Positions 16,877 through 28,208 of a stretch of DNA of 64,000 nt are shown one piece after another. A model generated the notes under the pieces. That model was not told where the DNA came from, made no database searches, and saw only the letters and a program-made list of their open reading frames with translations. This DNA is from Neocallimastix lanati (nom. inval.) (lineage: Eukaryota; Neocallimastigomycota; Neocallimastigomycetes; Neocallimastigales; Neocallimastigaceae), in the NCBI GenBank assembly GCA_016946835.1, contig JACVTC010000203.1, positions 58,501-122,500 on the forward strand, given 5' to 3'. The translations under genes and the position numbers were made by a program. The stretch's first letter is position 1. Every line of letters begins with the position of its first letter.

Positions 16877-17248
16877 TGATAACAAATAATATATTTATTA
16901 ATATTATAATGTTATACTAAAGTTGTGATTAAATTCTAACTTTTAAGAAAGAATTTTTTTTACAACTTACAATAATAAAAATTATAAAGAAAGTTTTGTT
17001 TACTTTTTTATAGTAAAAATAAACTATTATTTTTACACTAAATTTATTTTATAAATAATTACACAAATTATTTATTATTCAAAGAAGTTATATTTTCAAT
17101 AATATAAAAATATTAATTATTTATTATTTAATTTATTAATAACACTTCATTATATTTAAAATATTAATATAAAATAATAATTATTAAAAATAATTAAAAA
17201 TATAATAAAATAAAATATTTAATATGAAATAAAATAAAACTTAATTCA
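15528..17248. other. A+T-rich spacer
   Basis: No gene seen. It contains the upstream region of the truncated GH2 copy (to about 15940), many A/T runs, an (AAT)n microsatellite at about 16840-16876 and the perfect hairpin at 16670-16733. Confidence 0.6.
16670..16733. repeat. Perfect 21-bp inverted repeat (hairpin)
   Basis: Arms 16670-16690 and 16713-16733 are exact reverse complements (AAAGTTGTAAAATAATTCTCT) around a 22-base loop. A weaker relative of the arm occurs near 16960-16973. It may be a small foldback element or a structured site; no gene is adjacent. Confidence 0.75.
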
Positions 17249-17258
17249 TTTATAAATT

Positions 17259-17493
17259 TGGAGAAAGGTAATGTAGTAAATAAATAATAATGTTATAGTG
17301 TATGTAGTTGTGGCTTGCCGTATCCATCATCTTCAAATCTTGTGGTTCTGTAATCCGTGACTGAGAGCGTCGACGCCGAAATGGTATGGCATGGGAGCAC
17401 TTTGTTGTATCCTGATACACCCGATATAAAGTTTGTCTGATATTAGTTGTCTGTTGTGGCTGGGATGATATGATCAAGACCTACAAGGGATAG

Positions 17494-17533
<40 letters not shown>
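17259..17533 (+). mobile_element. SINE-like retroposon with 37-A tail and 10-bp target duplication
   Basis: A GC-richer body of about 238 bases ends in an uninterrupted A tract (17497-17533). TTTATAAATT occurs directly before it (17249-17258) and directly after the tail (17534-17543), a perfect target-site duplication. This is the signature of LINE-machinery insertion. Short, with no convincing protein: the minus-strand 75-codon frame is unlikely to be real. A weak box-B-like GGTTCTGTAATCC lies at about 17343-17355, but I cannot show a Pol III promoter or a tRNA origin. Confidence 0.75.
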
Positions 17534-17536
<3 letters not shown>

Positions 17537-17812
17537 ATAAATTATTTACATAACAAAAAATTTATGTTATAAATTTTATGTTTACATTAATTTTATGTAT
17601 TTTATAGAATTTATGTTGCTACATAAATTTATCTTATATCACGTTATTTTTAGATCATTTTATAAATCCTATGATAATTAATCAAGTGATTAATTAATTT
17701 ATTTTTATGTAATTATTAATAAAATAATTTATTAATAATTAAGGTTTTTATTTCCATTTTATATCATTACATTTTTCATAAAATTAAAGTAATATCTTGA
17801 AAATTCTTTATC

Positions 17813-17857
<45 letters not shown>

Positions 17858-17946
17858 GTTTATAAAATACCTTTATTTTAATTATTATTTCGCAATTTAT
17901 TTTAAGATTTAATTTTGTATTTTTTTTTTTTGGGTGTGTGATCAAT

Positions 17947-18000
17947 ATTGATATAATACTTTAATTATAAAATTAATTATAATTAAAGTATTATATCAAT
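17947..18000. repeat. Perfect 23-bp inverted repeat (hairpin)
   Basis: Arms 17947-17969 and 17978-18000 are exact reverse complements with an 8-base loop; the arm contains GATATAATACTTTAATTATA. No function can be assigned. Confidence 0.7.
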
Positions 18001-18346
18001 CTAATAAGTAATTATTAACTAATTATTAGAAAGGAATAAATAATAAATATCAAAAAATTCATATCTTTATAACAAACAATAAACAAAACAATGTGAAAAA
18101 AAGAACTATAAAAACATATTTTATAAAATTAATTATTAAGTAATTATTATATTTATTATTAATTATAAAATATAAAAATATTTGATTGAATTTTATTTTC
18201 CCCTAATTCATTTTTCGTGTTTTAATACATAGTTATATATATATATATTTTAAGTTTTTATAACATATAGTAATTAAATATTGTTTTCTCTATAGGAACA
18301 AATATATATTAACCTCAATAATAAAAAAAAAATTAAATATATATTG

Positions 18347-18381
<35 letters not shown>

Positions 18382-18842
18382 TTAATATTATTTTATGAAA
18401 TTAAATATTTATTTGTTCTCATAAGCATTGTTAATAAAAATAAAAGGACTTTATTTTTTTTTTTTTTTTTAGTTTTAGTTTTAAATATAAATATAACTCT
18501 AATATTACTATTTTATTTTATTATTTATTTAATATTTATAATTTAAAAAAAAAAAAAATATTAACATGATTAAATAATATTATGAATAATAATAATAATA
18601 ATAATAAAAAGTATATTAAATATTATAATTTATTCTTATAGCTCAAAAAATACAAAAATAAATTTATTTATTCTTCCAAAAAATAGTTGTATATATTTAT
18701 ATTAATATTATTTAGAATACATATATTAATAGATTTTTATTTTTATCTTTATCTTTATCTTTATCTTTATTTCACTTTTTTATTTTATTTTATTTTATTT
18801 TATTTATTATTTTTTTTTTTTTTCGTTTTCTGTTCTGTTCTG

Positions 18843-18875
<33 letters not shown>

Positions 18876-18991
18876 ATATGTATAAATATATATAGTCATT
18901 AAAAAAAAATTAATATATAAATAAATATATATATTTTTTTCTTTGATTCTTATTTATTTATTTATTTATTTTTTTCTTTTATTTTTTTGTA
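18001..18991. other. A+T-rich spacer downstream of the HECT gene
   Basis: T runs, (TTTATC)n-like and TTTTA repeats, no coding signal. It must hold the 3' end of the minus-strand HECT transcript. Confidence 0.55.
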
Positions 18992-19171
18992 TTATTCGAT
19001 TTCAAAACTACCCAAACCTTCGGCAATGGCACGTAATAATTTTTGCTTTAATTGGGTATAGTTTGAATAGGGTGGTAAATCAATACGATTAAAACTAATA
19101 TTTATATTTATAATGATATTTTGATTAATTCAATATATATATATAATGTAAATAATAATAATTATAATAAA

Positions 19172-19229
<58 letters not shown>

Positions 19230-19662
19230 ATTAATTACCATGTATGACTTTTTGGTAAATCATTTTCAGTTCCAAATCGTTTAAGTCTGAAACGTTGAAT
19301 TTTACCACATCCTTGAAGATCTTTAAAACCAGTAACTGGAACTTGCGAAGTACCAGTAGCAAAAATAAGTAATTGAATTCGTTTTTCATTATCAAATTCT
19401 CTAACACACTATATAAATATATATATATATATATTAAAATGATTTATTTAATATAATTCATTTAAATAAATATATATATATATATTTAAAAAAAAAAAAA
19501 AAATACCTTCCAAAAATAGACTATAGTAATGTCATTTTTATTGTAACCTTCATAATCGGTATTTTTTTCCCAATCAGTAATATCAATTTCATTGATACCG
19601 GAAAGTAAATACTATTATTAAAATATTAATATAATAGATTTAAAAATGAGTTTTATTTTTTA

Positions 19663-19695
<33 letters not shown>

Positions 19696-20989
19696 TTATT
19701 AATAATAAATAATATATATATATTATACCTTTAAATCAATTTCATCAAATATTGAATTAATATTTCTTGGAATTATTTCATAAAAACCTTCTTTTAAAGC
19801 ATTTAATTGTTCCTCATCATTTGTATTATATAATTTATTTTTAACAACAAGACTAACATAGAAAAAAAAAATAAGTTATAAAATGATATTATAAAAATAA
19901 ATGTAATAAAATATTAGATATTATAAAACATTTTAATTAATATAGTGTTGATTATTTATTTTATTTTTATTTTATTTTTTATTTTTTTTTTTTTTTAAAA
20001 AAAAAAAAAAATAAAATTATAATGAAATTAAAATTACTTTATATATTCTTGTTTATTAGCATCAGTAACATCTATATTGGCTCCATTTGGTTTTAATTCT
20101 TTTTTATTATGATTACCAAAACAATCAATTTCGTCAATTACAAAGGTTAAACATAACTTATCAGCTCCTTGATTTTTTCTATTTTAATATATTTAGTAAT
20201 TTAAAGAAATATGAATTCATTAGTTTTTTTTTTTATTAAATATATATCATTTAAATAAATTTACTATAATAATTTTATTATTATAAAATATTGATATCAA
20301 TATTAATGATATGAATATAATTAATATATTAATATTTATGTATATATATTTAAGAAAATATATAATTTACTTTAACCAATTTATGTTTTTGTAAATTTCA
20401 GGATCAACATATTCTAAATCTGAAAATTCTAATGGTTTATTTAAAAGTTTTTTATAAAACAATAAAGTGAAAGATAAAGATAAATATTGTTTATGGAAGA
20501 TAGCTAATCCCATAATACGACCTATAAATTTAAAATAATTTAAATGATTTGGTTCAGCTACACCAGAATTAGGATTAATATCTAATTCATAGGAATTCTC
20601 ATTTTTAGAATATTGTAAAAGTGAATAATTTGGATTTCCAATTTCCTTTGATAATTGATAAAAGAAATCCCTATTTTATTTAAAAATAAATAAATAATAT
20701 ATAAATATATTAATAAATAAGTAATTAATGTGATTAATGAATATACTTTAAAATAATATTGTTATAATGATAATAATATTTTATTAATCAAAACAATTAA
20801 AATATTTATATTAAATATAATGTAAATTAACATGGATTATCATATATATAACATTTAAAATAATATAAATTAAAATAAAAAAAAATAAAAATAAAAATAA
20901 AAAAATAAAAATAAAAATAAGAAAAAAAAAATAAAAAAAAATAAAAAAAAAATAAAAAAAAAAAAATAAAAAAAAATAAAAAAAAATAA

Positions 20990-21020
<31 letters not shown>

Positions 21021-21333
21021 TAAAAATAAAAATAAAAATAAAAATAAAAATAAAAATAAAATAAAAATATAAATATAAATATTATATTATATAAAACAAA
21101 TTAACCTTAATAAACCACCAGCATCTACACCTGTTTCTCCTGCATATATAATTTTTATTCTGTTTTTCAATTCTATTGGGGATTTATTCATAATATTATC
21201 AAATGCATCATTAAATAAATTAGCTCTATTAATATAAATTTGAGTTTCAGAATTTCCTATTTCCATATTTTTCTGAGACCTAAGTTGTCTAACTTTATTT
21301 TCGAAATTTATTCTATAATTTGGAGTAATTTTA
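18992..21333 (-). other. HECT catalytic domain (seven exons)
   Basis: Exons at 21333-21106, 20670-20371, 20178-20038, 19852-19729, 19611-19507, 19408-19239 and 19094-18992 give a complete HECT fold. The N-lobe has INRANLFNDAFDNIM, GETGVDAGGLLRDFF, INPNSG and the YFKFIGRIMGLAIFH helix. The C-lobe has EIDITDWEKNT, WKCVREFDNEKR, GTSQVPVTGF and HTCFNRIDLP with the catalytic Cys. The codon of that Cys is split by the last intron (TG in the 19239-19408 exon, T in the last exon). Confidence 0.92.
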
Positions 21334-22392
21334 CTACAATAATTGCAATTAATAAATATATATATATATATATATATAATATTATTATAAAATAATAAAA
21401 TCATTTTTATTGAATATATTTTATATTATAAAAAAATAATAATAATAATTTATTAAATTTATATTTACTCTTTTAAAGTATTTGATTCTGAAATTTTGAA
21501 AGAAATAAAAATAAATATATTATATATTTAAACATACAAATATATATATATATATTATTTTATTAAATCAATATTAGTTATATTTATTAATAATTATAAT
21601 TTTAAATATAAAATTTTCTTATTTTTTTTATTTTTATTTTTATTTTTATTTTTAATAAATTATTATATATCAATATACCATTATTATCTGTATTACAAAT
21701 TTTAGCAAAAACTTTTGGGAATGAACCTTCTTCATTTATCTTATCTTTACGATGACCATATACCCAACCATCTTTATAATTCCAATTGGTGACAACTAAA
21801 AATTCATCTTTTTGAATATCTAATTGATCATATTCATAAGCAGTAAAATTGCTTAATGCAATAACAAGTGAAGAGGGTTCGAATTTTTGTGGTTTAGTAA
21901 TTTCTTTTGTCTCCACTATTTCTTGTTCTATTCTTCTTATTATTTCATTCTCTTCTTCATCTAATAATAATTTAAAAGTTAAAAAAAAAAAAAAAAAAAA
22001 ATTATTAAAGTACAATAAAATTTTAATTTTATATAAATAAGTTTATTATATTTTTTTATATTTATTATTTTATATAAGTTAAAATATTTATATATTTATA
22101 TCTAACTAACCACTTTCAATATCATAAATACGAAGATAAACTCCAGCAATACATTTATTATATCCAATTAAAGATTTATATGCGAATTGATTTTTATCAA
22201 ATAATTTGTATTTTTCAATGGTAAAACTAAATGAATTATGATCCTTACTAAAATATGTAAATGAATCATTATTATCTAAAAATCGTATTTTAATATAGAG
22301 GGAAAAAAATTTTTTTTAATTATTTTAATATTTATAAATAAATAGCAAAATAAATAAATAAATATTTAAATAAATATATAAATGAAAATAAA

Positions 22393-22430
<38 letters not shown>

Positions 22431-22903
22431 AAACAATAATTTAAATAATATTTCAACAGAAATATATATATTTGAATATATTCAAAAACAAAATTGGAGA
22501 AACTTATTATATATATATATATTATAAAAAAAATTACCTTCACTTAAATAACAAGTATAATCATAGAAATTTCTGATAAATATAACACTCTTGGTACAAA
22601 TAAGAATTGAATCATCATTTTCAACGTCTAAATTTTTCAAGCAAACATTTACATAATTATTATAATTGCTATCATTTGGATTAATTTCTAATTCCCTTTT
22701 AATTATAAGATAATATATATATATATATATATATTTAATATGATTTAATTTAGTTTACATTTTATACATTTAAATAATATTAAGTATATGAATTTTTGAA
22801 AGGTTATAAGAAAAAAAGAAAAAAAAATGAATAAATAATAACGATAACAATAACATTATTATCAATGTTAATAATAAATATAATACTTATTAAAATAATA
22901 ATA

Positions 22904-22934
<31 letters not shown>

Positions 22935-22956
22935 TAAAAATAAAAATAAAAATAAA

Positions 22957-22987
<31 letters not shown>

Positions 22988-23032
22988 TAAAAATAAAAAT
23001 AAAAATAAAAATAAAAATAAAAATAAAAATAA

Positions 23033-23063
<31 letters not shown>

Positions 23064-23109
23064 TAAAAATAAAAATAAAAATAAAAATAAAAATAAAAAT
23101 AAAAATAAA

Positions 23110-23140
<31 letters not shown>

Positions 23141-23240
23141 TAAAAATAAAAATAAAAATAAAAATAAAAATAAAAATAAAAATAAAAATAAAAATAAAAA
23201 TAAAAATAAAAATAAAAATAAAAATAAAAATAAAAATAAA

Positions 23241-23271
<31 letters not shown>

Positions 23272-23292
23272 TAAAAATAAAAATAAAAATAA

Positions 23293-23323
<31 letters not shown>

Positions 23324-24105
23324 TAAAAAAACTTTGAGCATATAAATATTAATCATATATTATTAGTATTAATTTTTTTAATAAATTATTATACCATCTA
23401 TAATTTCCAATAATGAATTTTGAAATAATTTTATCATGATAATCTTGATCCCAATTTTCAATTTTAAACTCATGTAAATTTTCTTCAAGAACATTATAAT
23501 TTCTATTACTTATTTTATTTTTTAATATATTTGAAAATTCTTTATATTCACTCTTTCCTTTATTTTTTATTTATTTATTATTATTATTATTATAATATTT
23601 TTTTAATATAATAAAAAAAAATTTTTTTAATATATAAATTAAATATTATTATTTTTATTTACTATTTTTTTTATAAAATTTATAAATATACCTTCTTTAT
23701 GCTCATAATTACGAAGATAAACTCCAACAATACATCTATTATCATTAATGATAGAACAATTTAAATTCTCATTATCTTTATATAATTCTGATATTTTTAT
23801 AAATTTATTAAAACCACTAGTGTTGAAATTTTTATTATAATAAGTTAAAGGCAATTCTATTTAATATATATATATATATAAAGGAATAGATTAAGATATA
23901 TATATATCAAATTTAAATATTTAATATTATAATAAAATAAAAAAATGCATAAAGAAAATAAAAATATGAAATATTAGTTTATTTATAATTACATTAAAAA
24001 AAAAAATAATAAATGGTTAATAAAACAATAATGATATGACATTTATAAATCATAAATATTTATAATTAAATATATTTGAAAACTATGTTATATCCCATTA
24101 TAATG

Positions 24106-24140
<35 letters not shown>

Positions 24141-25424
24141 AGCATGTTTAAAAGTTATTTATATAATAATAAACTCTTCAAAAAAAAAATAAAATTATTT
24201 ATTAATAAAAAACTTTTATTACCTTCAAATGCGAAGCAAGATGTATTATCATAATTTCTAATATATAATATAGCTTTTGCACAGATATGACTAGTGCTGG
24301 AATAATTTGGATTTTCAACATTACTTAAGTTCTTTAAATATAATGAAACATAATCTTTATTGGCTTCACCATTACCTTCAGGGAATAATTGTAACATCCT
24401 TTTTTAAGTATAAAAAAAAAAAAAAAAAAAAAAAAATTTTTAATATATCATAATAAGCAAATTAAAAAATATAATAAGCAAATTAAAAAATATATTTTTA
24501 ATATATTTTATTATATATAAATTAAATAATATCTATTTATGATATTAAATAATAATGAACATAATATAATGATTATAGATAATCATAATAATTAAATTGT
24601 AATATTTACCATGTATGTCTGCCAAATGTAATTTTTTTAAAATAAAATTTAGAACTAAATTCTTCTTTATCAAGATTGTCCCAATGATCAATTTGCCATT
24701 CATAAAATCCTTCACTTTCGACATTACGATTTTCATCATTAATTAATTCCTTTATTTCATCTTTATATTGATCTTTAAAATTTTGTTTTAAATTAATATA
24801 AAAAATTAATATTTTACTAAATTTTATTTTATTAATTTAATACTATTTTTTTTTTTTTTTTAATTAATACACATATGAATACCTCTTATATAATTAGATG
24901 TACGTAGATAAACACCAATGATACATTTACCATTTTCAACTAAAGATTTATTTAGATTTTCATTTTTGGAAAATAAACTTGATTTTTTAATAAATTGACT
25001 ATATCCAGTTATATTATTTTTTTTATTATAATATAGCATTGATTGATTTTTATAAGCCAGTACACCTATATAAATAATAATAATATTATTATTATAATAA
25101 AATAAATATTATAAATATTATAAAAAAAATTTTTTTTATATATAATATTAATTTAAATATTAATATATTAGAAAAAAATTAAATATTCTAAAAATTACCA
25201 TTGCAATAAAAATAAGAGTAATCATTATAATTTCTAATATATAATACTTTTTTAATGCAAATATGATTTGTAGGATCATTTTCATCATCTATACATTTCA
25301 AATACAAGGAAACATAATTTTTATCATCAGTTCCATTTGGATATAATTCCAATCTCCTTTTAATTTTAACATAAATATTATATGTTTTAAATATATTAAT
25401 AAATTAATATTATAATTTTTTCAT

Positions 25425-25487
<63 letters not shown>

Positions 25488-26428
25488 TAATTTTTAATAT
25501 TAATATTTGAATAGTAAATTTATGTAAAATACCATTTATGATTATTAATAATAAATTCGGGACTATATTCTTTATCAGCAAGTTGATTCCAATTTTCAAT
25601 TTTCCATTCGTAAAAGCCTTCATTTAATTCTCCATAATAGCCATAATATTTAATAAATTGATTTAATTCATTCATACATTGTTCTTTAAATATAAATATT
25701 TTATTAATTATTATGATTAAAATAATATTTGATTTTTAAAATAATAAATTTATATTTTCATAACAATAATTTGAATTATATAAAATATAATATAATATAA
25801 TATAATATATATTATATTATATCTATATTCTTAATATTATTGTATAAATTCAAACCTTTATCATATTTATAAGTACGAATAAAAACTCCAATAACAATAG
25901 TATTATTTTCAATAAATAATGGATTTAAATTTCCTCCAACATTAAATAATTCGGATTTATAAATCTTTTGATTGTAGGAATTCTTTTCATTATTAAAATA
26001 ATTCATATGTTTATCTTTTAATTTATTTTTTAAATGTATATGTATAAATAAATATATAAAAAAATAATATATACATATATATTAAAAAAAGTTTTGTTAA
26101 AAATGAATATAATTGAATAAAAAAAAAAAAGAAATTTAATTAATTATAGAATAAATAATAATTACTTTCGTGGTTATAGTAAAAATAATCATAGCTATCA
26201 TCATTTCTAATATAAGTTACAAATTTTGCACCAATATGAACTGAAATATCATTTTCAGCGTCAACATTTATTAAGGAAATATATGGCTCAGTTGATCTAT
26301 TATGTAATTTTAGCATCCTTTTATATATTAAAAAAATAATAATAATAATAAATTCATAATAATATAATAATAATTATAATAATAGAATTTAATTTTAATT
26401 AGTAAACATAATGTAAAAAATAGAAGAG

Positions 26429-26477
<49 letters not shown>

Positions 26478-28087
26478 CAATCATTAAATAAAGAAAATCA
26501 TAAATTAAGAAAAAAAAAATTTTTTTTTTTTTTGCAAGTTTGCATGTTTTTAGTAATTATCAATGCAAATAATGGCTGTAAATTTTAAATATTACCATTC
26601 ATGATTACAAATAGTAAATTTTGGGCTAAATTCGTCATTTAAAATTTGATTCCAATTTTTAACTTTCCATTCAAAAATTCCCTCACTTAAAACATCAAAA
26701 TTCTCATTATCTAAATGACTCTTTATTTCATTATAACAATATTCTTTTAATGTAGATGTAGATAGAATATTTTTAGAAAAAAACAAAAAAAAAAAAAAAT
26801 TATATTAATATTATTTAAATTTATATTATTAATAAATTATTTTTTTATTTATATATGTGTTTTTTCTTTATATTAATAATATTTATTATTAACCTTTTTC
26901 AAGTTTATATGTACGAACATAAACTCCAATAATACATCTATCATTTTCAATTATTGATTTATCGAAGTTATTACTCTTGCCATATAGTTCAGATTTTTTC
27001 ATAAAGTGTTGGTTACCAAAAGAATATTGACTTTTATTATAATAATTTGATAAAACATCTTTTTTTTTTTTTTTTTTTTTTTTATTTTTATTTTTATTTT
27101 TTTTTTATTTTATTTTATTTTATTTTATTTTATTTTATTTTATTTTATTTTATTTTATTTTATTTTATTTTATTTTATTTTATTTTATTTTATTTTATTT
27201 TATTTTATTTTATTTTATTTTATTTTATTTTTGTTTTGTTTTGTTCATTTGTTTATTTATTTGTTTAAATATAAAAATAAATATATATATATATATATTT
27301 CAAAATTGTATATATAAAATAAATATATAATAAAAAGAATAATAAAAGACTTTTAATATTTTTTTTTATAAAAAAATATTACCTCCATAATATATACAAG
27401 AAGGGTCATAATAATTTCTAATACAAAAAATATATTTCGTAAATATATGAAATAATTCTCCTTTATATATATTTAAATTCTTTAAGTTCAAAGATATATA
27501 TTCTTTATTATCATCAAAAGAATTATTTAAATTTAACTGTAATTCCCTATAAAAAAGAATAATAATAAAACAATTTATTTTTTTATACGAAATATATTAG
27601 TTACAATATTTAAATATATAAAGTATTATAAGAATAGTATTTAAAACACATTAAAAATAATAGTAAAAAACACATTAATTTCAATTAAAAAAATAAAATA
27701 AAATAAAATAAAAATAAAATTTCACTTTATAAATAATTTTTTTTTTTTTGTTAGAAATTATTATTTTTATTTTTTATTTTTCTTTTTAATAAAAAAAAAT
27801 AATGATAAAAATAAATAAATAAAAATAAAAATTTATTATAAATAAATAAATAAATATATTATATATTATTAGAAAATGTATTGTAATTACCAATTATAAT
27901 TGCCAATGGTAAATTCTGGACTACACTTTTTATCTGAGAATTGTTTCCAATTTTTAATTTTCCATTCATAATAACCTTCATTTAATATTTCAAGTCCTTC
28001 ATTTTGAATTAAACTTTCTATTTTATTAATAACTTCTTTTCTTTCTATATTAATCAATAATTCAAATATTTTTCATTTTCAATAATT

Positions 28088-28120
<33 letters not shown>

Positions 28121-28208
28121 CAAATATTAAAACTACCACTATAAAAATAATATTAAAACAAACAAACAAACCCTTTATTTTATTATTTTTTCTGGCTATA
28201 ATTATCAT
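18992..28208 (-). CDS. Five-MATH, SH3, HECT-type E3 ubiquitin ligase (25 exons)
   Basis: Joined on the minus strand from 28172-28208, 27891-28044, 27383-27546, 26894-27058, 26596-26743, 26166-26317, 25856-26014, 25533-25683, 25199-25356, 24883-25065, 24610-24772, 24223-24398, 23692-23856, 23395-23557, 22538-22695, 22111-22275, 21679-21960, 21469-21487, 21106-21333, 20371-20670, 20038-20178, 19729-19852, 19507-19611, 19239-19408 and 18992-19094. All introns are GT..AG (98-699 nt), and the exons sum to 3933 nt, giving 1310 residues. Domains: five MATH units (about 13-820), SH3 (about 850-905) and HECT (about 921-1310) with catalytic Cys1277 in HTCFNRIDLPPY, 33 residues before the end as in typical HECT ligases. 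The family takes ubiquitin from an E2 as a thioester and passes it to a substrate; the MATH and SH3 domains would choose substrates or scaffolds. No signal peptide or membrane segment is seen, so it should be cytosolic or nuclear. The first exon (12 codons) is the least certain: it was chosen because its ATG frame and phase fit the next exon. Confidence 0.88.
20877..21068. repeat. (AAAAAT)n-type tract in a HECT intron
   Basis: Low-complexity A-rich repeat in the 435-nt intron between the first two HECT exons. Confidence 0.85.
21679..21960 (-). other. SH3-domain exon of the HECT ligase
   Basis: One 282-nt exon encodes an acidic helix (EEENEIIRRIEQEIVETKE) and then an SH3 domain: VIALSNFTAYEYDQLDIQKD (ALYDY-type start), WVYGH (the conserved Trp region) and GSFPKVFAKI. 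SH3 domains bind proline-rich peptides; the aromatic and Pro positions that form the groove are present. Confidence 0.85.
22907..23328. repeat. Long (AAAAT)n array inside the largest MATH-array intron
   Basis: About 420 bases of nearly pure AAAAT units with occasional AAAT variants, lying between exons A and B of MATH unit 5 and making that intron 699 nt long. The 162-codon Phe/Leu-rich frame over it is an artefact of the repeat. Confidence 0.9.
27059..27235. repeat. Poly-T and (TTTTA)n tract in a MATH intron
   Basis: A T run and then about 26 TTTTA units. On the coding (minus) strand this is an A-rich tract touching the 3' splice site of MATH unit 1 exon C, so that acceptor has no pyrimidine tract. 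Confidence 0.9.

Larger units (their letters stand above)
22111..28044 (-). other. Array of five MATH domains, each built from three exons
   Basis: Units in coding order: 1 = 28044-26894, 2 = 26743-25856, 3 = 25683-24883, 4 = 24772-23692, 5 = 23557-22111. In each, exon A carries the (Y/F)EWKI.NW..........SP.F core and ends inside a Trp codon (TG|G). Exon B carries the L.P.G....YVSL.LK and IRNY parts. Exon C carries the closing strands (LI..N.RCI.GVYLR). Exon A begins and exon C ends in phase 1, so a unit can be added or lost without breaking the frame. This organisation fits growth by tandem duplication. MATH domains bind short peptide degrons or adaptors in other ligases (SPOP) and in USP7. 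Confidence 0.85.

Noticed and set aside
17250-17477. 75-codon minus-strand frame in the SINE-like element
   Set aside because: It runs against the poly(A) orientation, has no recognisable motif and ends in low-complexity sequence.
22907-23328. Regular array considered as a CRISPR array or similar
   Set aside because: The units are 5-base microsatellite without unique spacers, in a eukaryotic intron.
22868-23356. 162-codon Phe/Leu/Tyr-rich frame on the minus strand
   Set aside because: It is a translation of an AAAAT repeat array inside an intron of the HECT gene.
24545-24739. 64-codon minus-strand frame in the MATH region
   Set aside because: It is out of frame with exon A of MATH unit 4, whose correct frame gives the FYEWQIDHWDN motif and in-phase splice sites.
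27047-27268. 73-codon Phe/Leu-rich frame on the plus strand
   Set aside because: Pure TTTTA repeat within an intron of the gene on the other strand.
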